64,000 bases of DNA, taken from contig NZ_KI391954.1 in assembly GCF_000185725.2 (NCBI RefSeq), positions 1 through 64,000 on the forward strand. The letters run 5' to 3'. Positions 9,098-18,192 of the stretch are shown piece after piece. Position 1 is the stretch's first letter. Each line of letters starts with the position of its first letter. Under the pieces are notes generated by a model that saw only the letters and a list, made by a program, of their open reading frames with translations, made no database searches and was not told the origin of the DNA. The stretch is from Segniliparus rugosus ATCC BAA-974 (GTDB lineage: Bacteria; Actinomycetota; Actinomycetes; Mycobacteriales; Mycobacteriaceae). The position numbers and the translations under genes were made by a program.

Positions 9098-9949
9098 ATG
9101 CGTATCCGCCTGCCACGACGCTCAGCTGTGCTTTTCGCTGTTCTGCTCCCTGTGATCGCCCCTGGCTCCGCCTTCGCCGAGCCGGGAGACGACGGGGACG
9201 AGCCGGAGCGGCCGCCAGAGACCGCCGCGCAGTTCGAGCAGCGCGTGTACGGGGCTCCGAACCTCTCCCCGACGGACGGCGAGGTCGTCGGCATCGCGCA
9301 GCCGGTCTTGATCAACTTCTCGAAGCCGGTCGCCGCAGCCGACCAGGGGAAAGTGCAGGAGTCTGTCACGATCACCACGAATCCGCCCCAGCAGGGCGTC
9401 TTCTACTGGTTCGGCGACAAGCAGCTCCGCTGGCGCCCGACCCAGTTCTGGACCCCCGGCACCGTGGTCGACGTGCAGGCAGGTCCCACGCACACGCACT
9501 ACAGCATCGGCGACGCCTTCGTGACGGTGGCGGACGACGCGACGCACCAGGTGACGGTGACCCTCAACGGCAAAGTGGTCAAGACCATGCCGGTGTCCAT
9601 GGGCATGGACAAATTCCCGACCCCGAACGGGACGTACTACTTGCAGGAGCGTTTGCCGACGGTCGTCATGGACTCCTCGACGTTCGGCATCCCGACCACC
9701 GCCGCGCTCGGCTACAAGGTGAACGTCCAATACGCCTCCAGGATGTCTTGGAACGGCATCTACCTGCACGCGGCCCCGTGGTCGGTGGCTTCGCAGGGCA
9801 AGGCCGACGTGAGCCACGGATGCCTCAACGTGAGCACGGAGAACGCCAAGTGGTTCATGGAGAACTCGCACCGAGGCGATCCGGTGATCGTGAAAAACAC
9901 CAAGGGCGGCATCCTGAGCAGGGGCGACGGTCTGGGGGACTGGAACTAA
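9098..9949 (+). CDS. L,D-transpeptidase (YkuD fold), exported
   Basis: A 283-residue secreted peptidoglycan cross-linking enzyme. It has an N-terminal Sec signal peptide (hydrophobic core about 9-24 ending in SAFA) without a lipobox, then an immunoglobulin-like region (about 40-130), then the catalytic YkuD domain. The catalytic signature is complete: an upstream HAAPW and SHGCLN with Cys242. Enzymes of this family make the 3-3 peptide cross-links of mycobacterial cell walls and are the targets of carbapenems. The start is set by the -10 box 7 bases upstream. It is a single gene between the fadAB terminator and the PapA cluster. Confidence 0.93.
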   Translation: MRIRLPRRSAVLFAVLLPVIAPGSAFAEPGDDGDEPERPPETAAQFEQRVYGAPNLSPTDGEVVGIAQPVLINFSKPVAAADQGKVQESVTITTNPPQQGVFYWFGDKQLRWRPTQFWTPGTVVDVQAGPTHTHYSIGDAFVTVADDATHQVTVTLNGKVVKTMPVSMGMDKFPTPNGTYYLQERLPTVVMDSSTFGIPTTAALGYKVNVQYASRMSWNGIYLHAAPWSVASQGKADVSHGCLNVSTENAKWFMENSHRGDPVIVKNTKGGILSRGDGLGDWN

Positions 9950-10045
9950 TTCCCTAAGCGCAAGCAGCAATTTGACCTCTGCGCGTCATCGACATCACGC
10001 CGTTCTAAGGTTGCAGATTGGTCACAATTGTGGGGTAATTAGTGT

Positions 10046-11365
10046 ATGACACAGACCGTGTCGCGGTCGAGCCGCGTGATGACGCCGAGCGAGACGGCGT
10101 ATCGAGGCAACTGCACGACGATGGTCGGCTCCGTCTACGGGACCGGGAAGGTCGAAGCCGACGCGTTGAGACGTGCGTTCGACGCGCTTCGTGCCGAGCA
10201 TCCGACGTTGGCGGGCTTCATGGAGCCCGCCGTCGGAGGCTACGAATTGGTCGTCCCCTCGCATCCGGCCCCAGGCGTGGTGCGCGTCCGCGAGGCGAGT
10301 CCGGCGCAACCCCCGTCGGGCCGCGAAGCCGTTGTGGACCCAGCGGTCGAGCTCGCCGCCATCGACCTCGCCGCCGAGGCGGGGGAGCCGGAGCGGTTCT
10401 GCCTGAGCCTCTGCGTCTACCATGGCGCGTACGACGGGCACGCGATCACGACGGTGCTGATCCCGAGGCTGCTTGAGCAGTACTCGGCAATCGTGCTCAC
10501 CGGAGAGCCCATCGCGGTCGAGCCGCAGCCGATGCTGGAATCCTGCGAAACGGTGCTCACCCGCCGAGGCGTGCGTCCGACCAACGAGGTCTCCGGTTTC
10601 GAGGAAGCGCTGCGCTCGGCCCCGGTCTTCCCGGTGACGGAGGTCCAGAGCGACGAGCGCCCCCGGCAGGTCCGACTGACGTTCAGCGCGGAGGAGACGG
10701 CCCGATTGCGCGCCGTCGGCAAAGCGCGGGGCTTCTCGGTCTCCGCCGTGGTCACAGCTGTTGTCATCGACGCGATGCACGAATTCCTCGGCAGGCCGGA
10801 GGAACTCGTCGTCCCGGTGCTCTCCGTCGTGGCGATCCGAGACCGGCTCGACCCGCCCGCTCCGGCCACCGAGGGCACCGTGATGCTCGGCACGGGCGGA
10901 GCCGTCGTGACGGCGACGGCGACGAGCGACCCGCTCGAGCTCGGCGGCCAAGTCGTCGACCGGCTGGTCCGAGAGCTGCGCGACGGGGTGATCCAGCAGT
11001 CGTGCCTGCACCTTCCCCGGCTGCTCGGCGAACTCGCCGCCCCGCCGCCCGAAGCGGGCCCCGCCTCGAAGTTCCTCGTCGGGATCAGCAACGTCGGCGT
11101 GGTCTTCGACTACCCGAACCCGCCCGGCCTTGTGATCGAAGACTTCCAGGGGGTCAGCGCGAATCTCGCCGCGCAGGACTTCGGCCGTCCGGAGCTGGGC
11201 GTGGCGACCAAGCACAACTACTGGTTCATGGCATTGACGTACGGCGGCCGCCTGTCGCTGGCGTTCAAGGTCCGCGAAGCCGGTTCCGCCCCCGACCACG
11301 AGCTTCCGCTGGTTCGCGCTTTGCGCTCGGCGGCAGATCGGATCCTCGGCTCTGCCGAGGACTGA
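10046..11365 (+). CDS. PapA-type acyltransferase (condensation fold), first of two
   Basis: A 439-residue protein of the condensation/PapA acyltransferase fold. The active-site HxxxDG motif is present as HGAYDG (H126, D130), and the C-terminal half keeps ISNVGVV, the structural segment typical of the PapA5 group. PapA enzymes esterify polyketide or sugar hydroxyls with long acyl chains to make surface lipids. It is the first gene of an apparent operon with a second PapA-like gene, mmpS and mmpL, which suggests assembly and export of one lipid. No polyketide synthase or FadD gene is nearby, so the acyl donor and acceptor are unknown. The ribosome binding site is weak. Confidence 0.8.
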   Translation: MTQTVSRSSRVMTPSETAYRGNCTTMVGSVYGTGKVEADALRRAFDALRAEHPTLAGFMEPAVGGYELVVPSHPAPGVVRVREASPAQPPSGREAVVDPAVELAAIDLAAEAGEPERFCLSLCVYHGAYDGHAITTVLIPRLLEQYSAIVLTGEPIAVEPQPMLESCETVLTRRGVRPTNEVSGFEEALRSAPVFPVTEVQSDERPRQVRLTFSAEETARLRAVGKARGFSVSAVVTAVVIDAMHEFLGRPEELVVPVLSVVAIRDRLDPPAPATEGTVMLGTGGAVVTATATSDPLELGGQVVDRLVRELRDGVIQQSCLHLPRLLGELAAPPPEAGPASKFLVGISNVGVVFDYPNPPGLVIEDFQGVSANLAAQDFGRPELGVATKHNYWFMALTYGGRLSLAFKVREAGSAPDHELPLVRALRSAADRILGSAED

Positions 11366-11402
11366 TCCGGAACAGTATTCCAACACAGAGAGCGAAGGAA
11401 CA

Positions 11403-12773
11403 TTGAACAAGACCGCGATGGAGTCGGACCACCAGTTGGACGCTCGCCGCCCACTGTCTCGGTCCGAGCTCGGATGGGCCGCTCTGCGTTACTACTTCTC
11501 CGGAGTCCTCAGCGGCGAGGGGGCGCTCGACGAGGAAATCATGCGGCAGGCGTTGGCGGCGCTGACGGCGAAGTACCCGTTCCTCGGGGCGCAAGTCGTC
11601 CTCGGCGACCAGGGATTCGAGTTCGTGCTGCCAGCGGGTAACGCGGAGCCGGTCTTCACTTTCGAGAAGGGGGACGTCGACGCGCCGATCAGCCCGGAGC
11701 AAGGCTCGCTTCCCGATGGGAAGGTCGCGGGCGTTCGGGTGATCTCCGACGGGGACCGGTTCAAGATAGTGTTCATCGGCCACCACGCGGGCGCGGACGC
11801 CCGGCTGGTCATGCAGTACGGCTTCGAGCTCTTCGCCTACTACACCGGTCTGTCGCTGGGCAGCGGATTCGAAGGCGGCTCGTTCCACGGCCTGCCCTCG
11901 TCCCCCGAGCTCGTGCTCGAAGAGTACGGCGTGCCAGCGCTTGATCCGTCGGAGTATTTCCGGCGCAGCTACGGGGAGCAGGTCGCGGAGCAGATCCTCA
12001 GCAACCCCGCAGAGCCGAAGCAGCCACCGGCTCCTGCCGTCGAGGACTCGAACGCGGAGGATTCCGGCTCCCCTCGGCTCGTCTCGTCGAGCTTGCATCT
12101 GAGCGAGGAGCAGACCCGTGCGGTGAAAGACGCGGCGAAGCGCGCGGGCGTGACTGTGCACGCCGTGGTGTGCGCCGCGGCGGTGCTCGCCGAATTCCTG
12201 CTGGACGAGAGCAGCGCGCGGCGTTTCGTCGTGCTGCGCACCGCCGTGGACGCACGGGGCCGGACCGTCCCGCCGATCGGGAATCCGGCTTCGGTGACGA
12301 ATTTCGCCGGGGCGAGCATCGCCCTGTTCGCCGCGCGGCGCGACGACGATCCGACCGTCTGGGCCGAGCACGTCCTCAAACAGGTGAACTCCGACACGGA
12401 GCACGGCATGGTGCCGGTGTCCGTCCGGCTGTTGCCGGAACTGCTGGGGACGTTGCAGCGCATGCGGCTGGAAGACGGGTCCGAATTGTGCAGGATCTCG
12501 ATCAGCAACGTCGGGGTCATGCCGACGTTGCCCGCGCCGGAGGGGCTGCGGCTCACGACGCTGGACGCGCACATGGAAGCGGACCCGATCCCGGGGTTGA
12601 TCCCCCGGTCCGGACGGACCTCCGGGAGCGAGCGCAACTACGGCGTGATGACGTACGCGGGCAGGCTGCGCATGAGACTCTTCCTCCTCGACCGCCCGCA
12701 GAGCGAGGTGGACCAGGTGATCGAGGCGCTCGGCCGCGCGTTCGCAATCGTGTCGGGCGCCGTTGAGCGATGA
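11403..12773 (+). CDS. PapA-type acyltransferase, second of two
   Basis: A 456-residue paralogue of the previous gene. Its catalytic motif is HAGADA (H128, D132): the HxxxD is kept but the usual following glycine is alanine, so activity is likely but less certain. ISNVGVM is present near residue 365, as in the first copy. The start is TTG at 11403, supported by the GAAGGA ribosome binding site; the first in-frame ATG is at 11418. The gap to the first copy is 37 bases, and mmpS follows after 135 bases. Two acyltransferases side by side suggest either two acylation steps on one product or a heteromeric enzyme. Confidence 0.75.
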   Translation: MNKTAMESDHQLDARRPLSRSELGWAALRYYFSGVLSGEGALDEEIMRQALAALTAKYPFLGAQVVLGDQGFEFVLPAGNAEPVFTFEKGDVDAPISPEQGSLPDGKVAGVRVISDGDRFKIVFIGHHAGADARLVMQYGFELFAYYTGLSLGSGFEGGSFHGLPSSPELVLEEYGVPALDPSEYFRRSYGEQVAEQILSNPAEPKQPPAPAVEDSNAEDSGSPRLVSSSLHLSEEQTRAVKDAAKRAGVTVHAVVCAAAVLAEFLLDESSARRFVVLRTAVDARGRTVPPIGNPASVTNFAGASIALFAARRDDDPTVWAEHVLKQVNSDTEHGMVPVSVRLLPELLGTLQRMRLEDGSELCRISISNVGVMPTLPAPEGLRLTTLDAHMEADPIPGLIPRSGRTSGSERNYGVMTYAGRLRMRLFLLDRPQSEVDQVIEALGRAFAIVSGAVER

Positions 12774-12908
12774 AGTATTCTTCCGATGTCCAGCTCTTTA
12801 CTACTTTGGCCGTGCTGCGCGGGAACTGCTGAGAGCAGGTCTGGACGCCGGGCGCGGTGAAGTAAGGTTATGCGTAGCTGATACCGGGAGTATGAGGATT
12901 GGAGCCGA

Positions 12909-13367
12909 GTGTCGGGAACGAGGAAGCAGGGGCTTGTCGGCTTGCTGATGCGAAAATTGTGGATCCCTGCGGTCATCGCGCTCGTCCTCGTGGTCGCCGG
13001 GACTGTGGACATGCGGCTCCACGGAGTGTTCGGATCGGACAACAAGTACGCCAACGGGGGACCGCCGTTAGAGGAGCCGAGGAACCTGCACCCCAAACAC
13101 CTTCGATATGAGATTTTCGGCCCGGCGGGCACGACGGCCAGCATCAACTACATAGACGAGAACGCCAACGCCCAGAACGTCCGCGTGAGCACGCTGCCGT
13201 GGTCGATCGAATTCACGATGAACGAGCTCACGTCCGCGCTGAACGTCATGGCGCAGGGGGACAGCGACTATCTCGGCTGCCGGATCACGATCAACGACGA
13301 GCTGAAAGACGAGTACGTGACGCGCATGCCTTTCGCGCAGACTTATTGTGAGGTGCGGTCCGCATGA
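12909..13367 (+). CDS. MmpS-family membrane protein
   Basis: A 152-residue protein with one N-terminal transmembrane helix (about 17-34) and a periplasmic beta-rich domain containing the MmpS-type segments RYEIFGPAG, INYID and LPWSIEF plus a CRITIND block. MmpS proteins are accessory partners of MmpL transporters. The GTG start has a GAGGATTGGAG ribosome binding site. Its stop overlaps the mmpL start (ATGA), so translation is coupled. Two cysteines in the C-terminal domain may form a disulfide. Confidence 0.88.
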   Translation: MSGTRKQGLVGLLMRKLWIPAVIALVLVVAGTVDMRLHGVFGSDNKYANGGPPLEEPRNLHPKHLRYEIFGPAGTTASINYIDENANAQNVRVSTLPWSIEFTMNELTSALNVMAQGDSDYLGCRITINDELKDEYVTRMPFAQTYCEVRSA

Positions 13368-16210
13368 GTGGCGCACACGCCGAGAGGTCTTTGTACGCGC
13401 GGTTGATGCGCGCCCTTTGGCCGTTGGTCCTGTTGTTCTGGGCCGCGCTGATCGTCGCTGCGAACATCGCGGCTCCGTCTCTTGAGGAGGTGGGCAAAGA
13501 GCGCGCGGTCTCCTTGTCGGCAAGCCAAGCCCCGGCGCTGATCGCGGCGAATCACATTGGCAAGACGTTCCACGAGTCCACCTCGGACAGCGCGGTCATG
13601 ATCCTCATCGAGTCCGACAAACCGTTCCAGCTCGGCGACGCCGCGCACAAGTATTACGACGATGTGCTGCGCGAGTTGCGCAAAGACACGAAGCACGTCC
13701 AGAACATCCGAGACTTCTGGAGCGATCCGCTGATGGCGGAGGGCGTGCAAAGCGACGACAACAAAGCCACGTACGTCCAGGTGGTGCTCGCGGGGAACCA
13801 GGGCGAGGCGCTTGCGAACGAGTCGGTCGAGGCGGTGCGGCACGTCTTGGAGAACACCCCGCATCCTGACGGGGTGCGAGGCTTCCTCACCGGGGGAGCC
13901 GCGCTCGCCCAAGAGGGGCAGGAATCCGCGAACGCGAGCGCCAAGAATGTCAATATCGCCACTGCCGTGGTGCTTGTCCTCATTCTGATCGTCACGTACC
14001 GGTCGTTGGTCGTCCTCGGGCTGCTGTTCGTCATGGTCGGGTTCACCTTCAAGGCGGCCCAGGGCGCGGTCGCATGTCTTGGGCACTATGGTCTGATCGG
14101 GCTTTCGGCCACCGCGACGGCGATGGTCACGGCGCTCACCGTCGCGGTCGGAACGGATTACGCGATCTTCCTCATCGGGCGGTATCAGACGGCGCGCAGA
14201 GCGGGAGAAGACCGAGAGCGCTCCTACTACACGATGATCCGAAGCGTCGCCCATGTGATCCTCGGCTCGGGCCTGACCGTCGCGGGCTCGCTCTACTGCC
14301 TCAACTTCGCGCGCCTCCCTGTGTTCAAAACAATCGCCGTTCCCAGCGCGGTCGCGGTGCTCGTCGCCATCGCGGTCTCCCTGACAGTCGGGCCCGCCGT
14401 GGTCGCGGCTGGCAGCCGTTTCGGAGCGTTCGAGCCCAAGGGGCAGGCCAACACCAGGGGATGGCGGCGGATCGGCACCGTCGTGGTCCGTTGGCCGATT
14501 CCGGTCCTGGTCGCGTCGTGCTCGATCGCTCTGGTCGGCCTCCTCGCGCTGGCCAACTACCGGCCCAGCTACGACGACCGCAGCTACCTGCCGCAGAACA
14601 CCCCGGCCAACACGGCCTACAAAATCGCAGACAAGCATTTCTCCATCAGCCGGATGAGCCCCGAGACGCTCATGGTCGAGACGAACCACGACATGCGCAA
14701 CCCCGCCGACATGCTCGTGCTTGAGAAGATCGCCAAGTCGGTGTACCACCTCTCGGGCATCGCGCGCACGCAGGGCATCACTCGGCCCGGCGGGACCACG
14801 CCGATGGCGCACACCTCCATGCCGTACGGCATGGACATGCAGAACACGACGTCGGTCGAGAGCCTCGACTACCAGAAGGCGCGCTTGGCGGACTCGAAGA
14901 AAATGCTCGGCATGATGGACTTCCAGATCGCGAACATGGAGGCCATGTACGAGATCCAGAAGAAGATGGCCGCCATCTCCCACGAGATGGCCACCAAAGA
15001 CATGCCCGACACGTTGGTGACGATGAAGGACATGGAAGACAAGATGTCCGTCATGGAGGACTACTTGCGGATGACGCGGAACATCTTCCACTGGATCGGG
15101 AGCGACTGTTACGACTGGTCGTGGTGTTGGGCGCTGCGCAACTCCATGGACGCGATGGACGGCTTGTCCACCTCGATCGACCAGTTCGAGGTCTCCTTCG
15201 AAAAGACGAAGCAGATGGACGTGCTCACGAAGCAGATGCTCGAGATGACGCCGCCGATGATCGCGATGATGAAAACGCAGCGGCTGCTCACCCAGGCCCA
15301 GTACAGCACGCAGTTCGGGCAGCTGCGACAGCGAGAGCTCTCGTTGGAGCACGCGGGCGTGATGGGGAAGGCGTTCGACACCGCCCATAACGACGACTCC
15401 TTCTACATCGGGCCGGAGACCTTCGAGAACTCGGATTTCAAGAAAGCGCTCGAGAACTTCCTCTCCCCGGATGGAAAAGCCGCCCGTTTCTATATCACGC
15501 ACGACGGGGATCCGATGTCGGCAGAGGGGATGGCCCGCGTGCCCCTCATCCTGTCCACGGCGCACGACGCCGTCAAAGGCACGCCTCTGGAAGGGTCGAA
15601 GCTCTTCATCTCCGGCTCGGCGAGCATGGTGAAAGACATGCGGGACGGCACGAAGTACGACTTGATGATCGCCATCGTGTCCTCGTTGAGCCTGATCTTG
15701 GTCATCATGCTCATTCTGATGCGGAGCCTGGTCGCGGCGATCGTCATCGTCGGAACGGTGGCCCTCTCGCTCGGGGCCTCCTTCGGGCTGTCTGTGCTCA
15801 TCTGGCAGGACATCTTGAATATACCGCTGCACTGGTCGGTGCCGGTGGTGTCGATCATCATCATGCTGGCGGTCGGAGCCGACTACAACCTGCTCTTCGT
15901 CTCCCGGCTTCGGGAGGAAATGCATGCCGGGCTGAACACGGGGATCATCAGGGCGATGGGAGCGACCGGGAGCATGGAGACTTCCGCCGGCCTCGTGTTC
16001 GCCTTCACCATGGGGGCGTTGATCGTCAGCGATCTGTTGACCATCGGCCAGCTCGGAACAGCGATCTGCCTCGGCATCCTGTTCGACTCGTTCGTCGTGC
16101 GAGCCTTTATGACCCCGGCCATCGCGGCGTTCCTCGGACGCTGGTTCTGGTGGCCGCAGAACGTCCGGGCGCGGCCGCTGCGCGGCACGGCTCCCGAGGC
16201 TGTGAGCTAG
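13364..16210 (+). CDS. MmpL-family RND transporter (PapA-linked)
   Basis: A 948-residue MmpL transporter of the RND superfamily. It shows an N-terminal helix, a first periplasmic domain, a six-helix bundle with DYAIFLIGRYQ in TM4 (the proton-relay Asp-Tyr), a second periplasmic domain, and a second bundle with GADYNLLFVSRLREE in TM10. The second periplasmic domain (about 490-690) is unusually methionine-rich and reads like a long coiled coil. The protein ends soon after the FWWP motif, without the long cytoplasmic tail of MmpL3. It is coupled to mmpS and lies in line with two PapA-like genes, so it probably exports their acylated product. Confidence 0.92.
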   Translation: MSGAHAERSLYARLMRALWPLVLLFWAALIVAANIAAPSLEEVGKERAVSLSASQAPALIAANHIGKTFHESTSDSAVMILIESDKPFQLGDAAHKYYDDVLRELRKDTKHVQNIRDFWSDPLMAEGVQSDDNKATYVQVVLAGNQGEALANESVEAVRHVLENTPHPDGVRGFLTGGAALAQEGQESANASAKNVNIATAVVLVLILIVTYRSLVVLGLLFVMVGFTFKAAQGAVACLGHYGLIGLSATATAMVTALTVAVGTDYAIFLIGRYQTARRAGEDRERSYYTMIRSVAHVILGSGLTVAGSLYCLNFARLPVFKTIAVPSAVAVLVAIAVSLTVGPAVVAAGSRFGAFEPKGQANTRGWRRIGTVVVRWPIPVLVASCSIALVGLLALANYRPSYDDRSYLPQNTPANTAYKIADKHFSISRMSPETLMVETNHDMRNPADMLVLEKIAKSVYHLSGIARTQGITRPGGTTPMAHTSMPYGMDMQNTTSVESLDYQKARLADSKKMLGMMDFQIANMEAMYEIQKKMAAISHEMATKDMPDTLVTMKDMEDKMSVMEDYLRMTRNIFHWIGSDCYDWSWCWALRNSMDAMDGLSTSIDQFEVSFEKTKQMDVLTKQMLEMTPPMIAMMKTQRLLTQAQYSTQFGQLRQRELSLEHAGVMGKAFDTAHNDDSFYIGPETFENSDFKKALENFLSPDGKAARFYITHDGDPMSAEGMARVPLILSTAHDAVKGTPLEGSKLFISGSASMVKDMRDGTKYDLMIAIVSSLSLILVIMLILMRSLVAAIVIVGTVALSLGASFGLSVLIWQDILNIPLHWSVPVVSIIIMLAVGADYNLLFVSRLREEMHAGLNTGIIRAMGATGSMETSAGLVFAFTMGALIVSDLLTIGQLGTAICLGILFDSFVVRAFMTPAIAAFLGRWFWWPQNVRARPLRGTAPEAVS

Positions 16211-16211
16211 C

Positions 16212-16261
16212 GCGGCAAGAGGAAAGGCCCCCTCCTCGGAGGGGGCCTTTCCTCTTGCCGC
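16212..16261. terminator. Bidirectional terminator between mmpL and a convergent secreted-protein gene
   Basis: A perfect inverted repeat with arms 16212-16234 and 16239-16261, beginning 2 bases after the mmpL stop. It also lies 23 bases beyond the end of the minus-strand gene at 16284, so it can serve both. Confidence 0.85.
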
Positions 16262-16283
16262 TCCTGAGCGGAGCGGTCTCGGC

Positions 16284-16787
16284 TCACCAATCCCAGGTCG
16301 AAGGATCCTCTTTCGGGTACTCCTTGCACTGCTCCGTCATCCTTCTGGCGATGCCGTGGTTGCTGAAGAAGATCTTCGCGTGGTCCGCGAACGCGAGGTC
16401 GGTGAGATCGCCGAAGGTGCCGGCGATACGCTCGGAGACATCCCTGCGCGGCCCTCTGACCCCCGGCTCCATCGAGAAAAACGCCTTGGCCCAGATGATC
16501 GCTCCCTGTTGGACCTCGGGGCTGTGGACTTTGAACTCCGTCATCCACCGGGCGAACTCACGGGGGTCGGTCTTCTTCACGACGGCGAGCATCTGATCGG
16601 GGGTGCAGGTCGTGAGCAGCATGAGCTTTGGTATCGGATACTGATCCGTGGAGTGGAAGTAGCCGTCCGACCAATCGTCGTTCGGGTCTGCCGCCGCGAC
16701 CTCGCCCTGCGTCAGCCCGCCAGCGCAGGCGAGGAGCAAGGCGAGACCCAAGCGAGAAGAGCGCGCGCGGCGCGAAAGAGCGGACAT
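16284..16787 (-). CDS. Secreted protein of unknown function (167 aa)
   Basis: I do not recognise a function. It has a signal peptide (basic N-terminus, LGLALLLACAGGL core, cleavage near AAA about residue 33) and a mature domain of about 130 residues with two cysteines, at TTCTP and EQCKE, that could pair. The overall appearance is of small exported proteins common in mycobacteria. A CATAAT box lies 7 bases before the ATG, hinting at leaderless transcription. It converges on mmpL across the shared terminator. Confidence 0.75.
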   Translation of the reverse strand: MSALSRRARSSRLGLALLLACAGGLTQGEVAAADPNDDWSDGYFHSTDQYPIPKLMLLTTCTPDQMLAVVKKTDPREFARWMTEFKVHSPEVQQGAIIWAKAFFSMEPGVRGPRRDVSERIAGTFGDLTDLAFADHAKIFFSNHGIARRMTEQCKEYPKEDPSTWDW

Positions 16788-16869
16788 GTCGCATATTATG
16801 CCGCACGGGACTGGAGCCGTCTAGGCGGAACTCCGCTCTTCTTCCTGCGAAAACGCGGCGCGGGACGAG

Positions 16870-17175
16870 TTAATCGCCGCCGTCGTCGGCCCCGGCCGCG
16901 CCGTCGTCGGCCCCGTCGTCGTCACCGCCGCCGTTGCCGTCGTCGGGGGGCCCGTACGCGAACGCGGAATCGGGCACGACGATGCCGCCCGCGTCCACGT
17001 AGACGTCGCCGTGCGCGGTGTGGAGGGTGCCGCCGCCCCATGGGCACGCGTAGGCCTTGAAATCGGTCGGGTCGATGTAGATCCCGTGCAGGCACGGCTC
17101 GGCCGACGCGGTCGGACACGCGCCGAACACGGTCACACCAGCCGCCGCCGCGAGGAGGAACGAGAACCGGCGCAT
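16870..17175 (-). CDS. Small secreted protein with Asp/Gly-rich tail (101 aa)
   Basis: No function recognised. A signal peptide (residues 1-25, cleavage after TASA) is followed by a core of about 45 residues with two cysteines (PCLHG, ACPWG) and then an acidic tail of about 25 residues made almost only of Asp, Gly and Ala. A TAGCAT box 6 bases before the ATG suggests a leaderless message. It is divergent from the flavin-dependent oxidoreductase pair at 17281. The low-complexity tail makes the 3' end the least certain part. Confidence 0.65.
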   Translation of the reverse strand: MRRFSFLLAAAAGVTVFGACPTASAEPCLHGIYIDPTDFKAYACPWGGGTLHTAHGDVYVDAGGIVVPDSAFAYGPPDDGNGGGDDDGADDGAAGADDGGD

Positions 17176-17280
17176 GCCTTCATGCTATATCAGCCCCGCC
17201 GCGAGGCTCCGGGCGGCGGGGGAACGGATCGAGGTGACCGGAAAGGAATAACCGATCTCAGATACGTTGTTGGTGCTGAA

Positions 17281-18192
17281 GTGACCTTCACTCTCGGCAT
17301 AGAGATCGACCAGGAGCGAGTGCTCTCCGGCAAGCAAGTCAAAGACGTCGTCCGTCAGGCGCAGAACGCGAGGTTCGGTTACGCGGTGTTCCGCGACGCG
17401 CCCGGCGCGCACGGGCGGATCGACGCGGTTGGCCAGGCCGCGTACGCGGCGGCGTTGACGACCTCGCTCGGCTTGGTCGCCGAGGTTTCCACCACGTATA
17501 ACGAGCCGTTCCACACGGCAGTGCAGCTGCAAGCGGTGGATTTCGCCTCTTACGGGCGGGCGGGATGGCTGCCCTCGCGCACGCCGGGGGCGGAGCATCC
17601 CTCAGCGCTGGGCTGGCCTCAGGCGGACGGCGAGAGCCTCGCCGTCGAGCAGCGCGACAGCGTGCGCGCGGCCCGATCGCTCTGGGACTCGTGGGAGGAC
17701 GACGCGGTGATCCGCGACGTGGCGACCGGGCGCTTCCTCGACCGGCGGAAAGTCCGCCACATCGATTTCGTCGGGGAGCGCTTCTCTGTGAAAGGGCCTT
17801 CGATCACGCCGCGCAGCCCACAAGGCCAGATCCCGGTCTTCGCGAGGTCGGGTGAGCTGCCGGCCTCTTTGGCCGACGTGGTGATCACGCGGCAGCCGGA
17901 GCCCGTCGAAGGCGCCCTGACCGTTGTGGCGTTGGACTTCGACCTGGCCGGACCTGTCGGGGCCGCCGCGTTGGCGGAGCGGATCACAGAGCTGTCAGGA
18001 CAGGTCGACGGCGTGCTCCTGCGGCCGAGGTCGCTCGGCGAGGACTTGCCCGCGTTCGGCAGGGCCGTGACGCCGAAGCTGCTGGAGGCGGGCGTCGTCT
18101 CAGGTCCGAGACCGGGGCAGACGTTGCGCGAGACATTGGGGCTGTCGCGCCCAGCGGCAAAGAATCCGCGCGAGTGGCAGGAGATCGCGTGA
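17281..18192 (+). CDS. Luciferase-like (LLM) flavin oxidoreductase-like protein, short form
   Basis: A 303-residue member of the luciferase-like monooxygenase fold. Recognisable blocks are the N-terminal TLGIEID, STTYNEPFHTAVQLQAVDFASYGRAG-type core (about 70-95) and the FSVKGPSITPRSPQGQIPVF region, all matching the following gene at reduced length. It is shorter than usual family members (about 400-450), and the second half is poorly conserved, so it may be a non-catalytic partner or a specialised paralogue. The GTG start was chosen because the upstream frame contains no better codon. It overlaps the next gene by 4 bases (GTGA). Confidence 0.75.
   Translation: MTFTLGIEIDQERVLSGKQVKDVVRQAQNARFGYAVFRDAPGAHGRIDAVGQAAYAAALTTSLGLVAEVSTTYNEPFHTAVQLQAVDFASYGRAGWLPSRTPGAEHPSALGWPQADGESLAVEQRDSVRAARSLWDSWEDDAVIRDVATGRFLDRRKVRHIDFVGERFSVKGPSITPRSPQGQIPVFARSGELPASLADVVITRQPEPVEGALTVVALDFDLAGPVGAAALAERITELSGQVDGVLLRPRSLGEDLPAFGRAVTPKLLEAGVVSGPRPGQTLRETLGLSRPAAKNPREWQEIA

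Noticed and set aside
13343-15925. An 860-codon minus-strand frame opposite mmpL
   Set aside because: Antisense shadow of a complete MmpL, with no recognisable domain.
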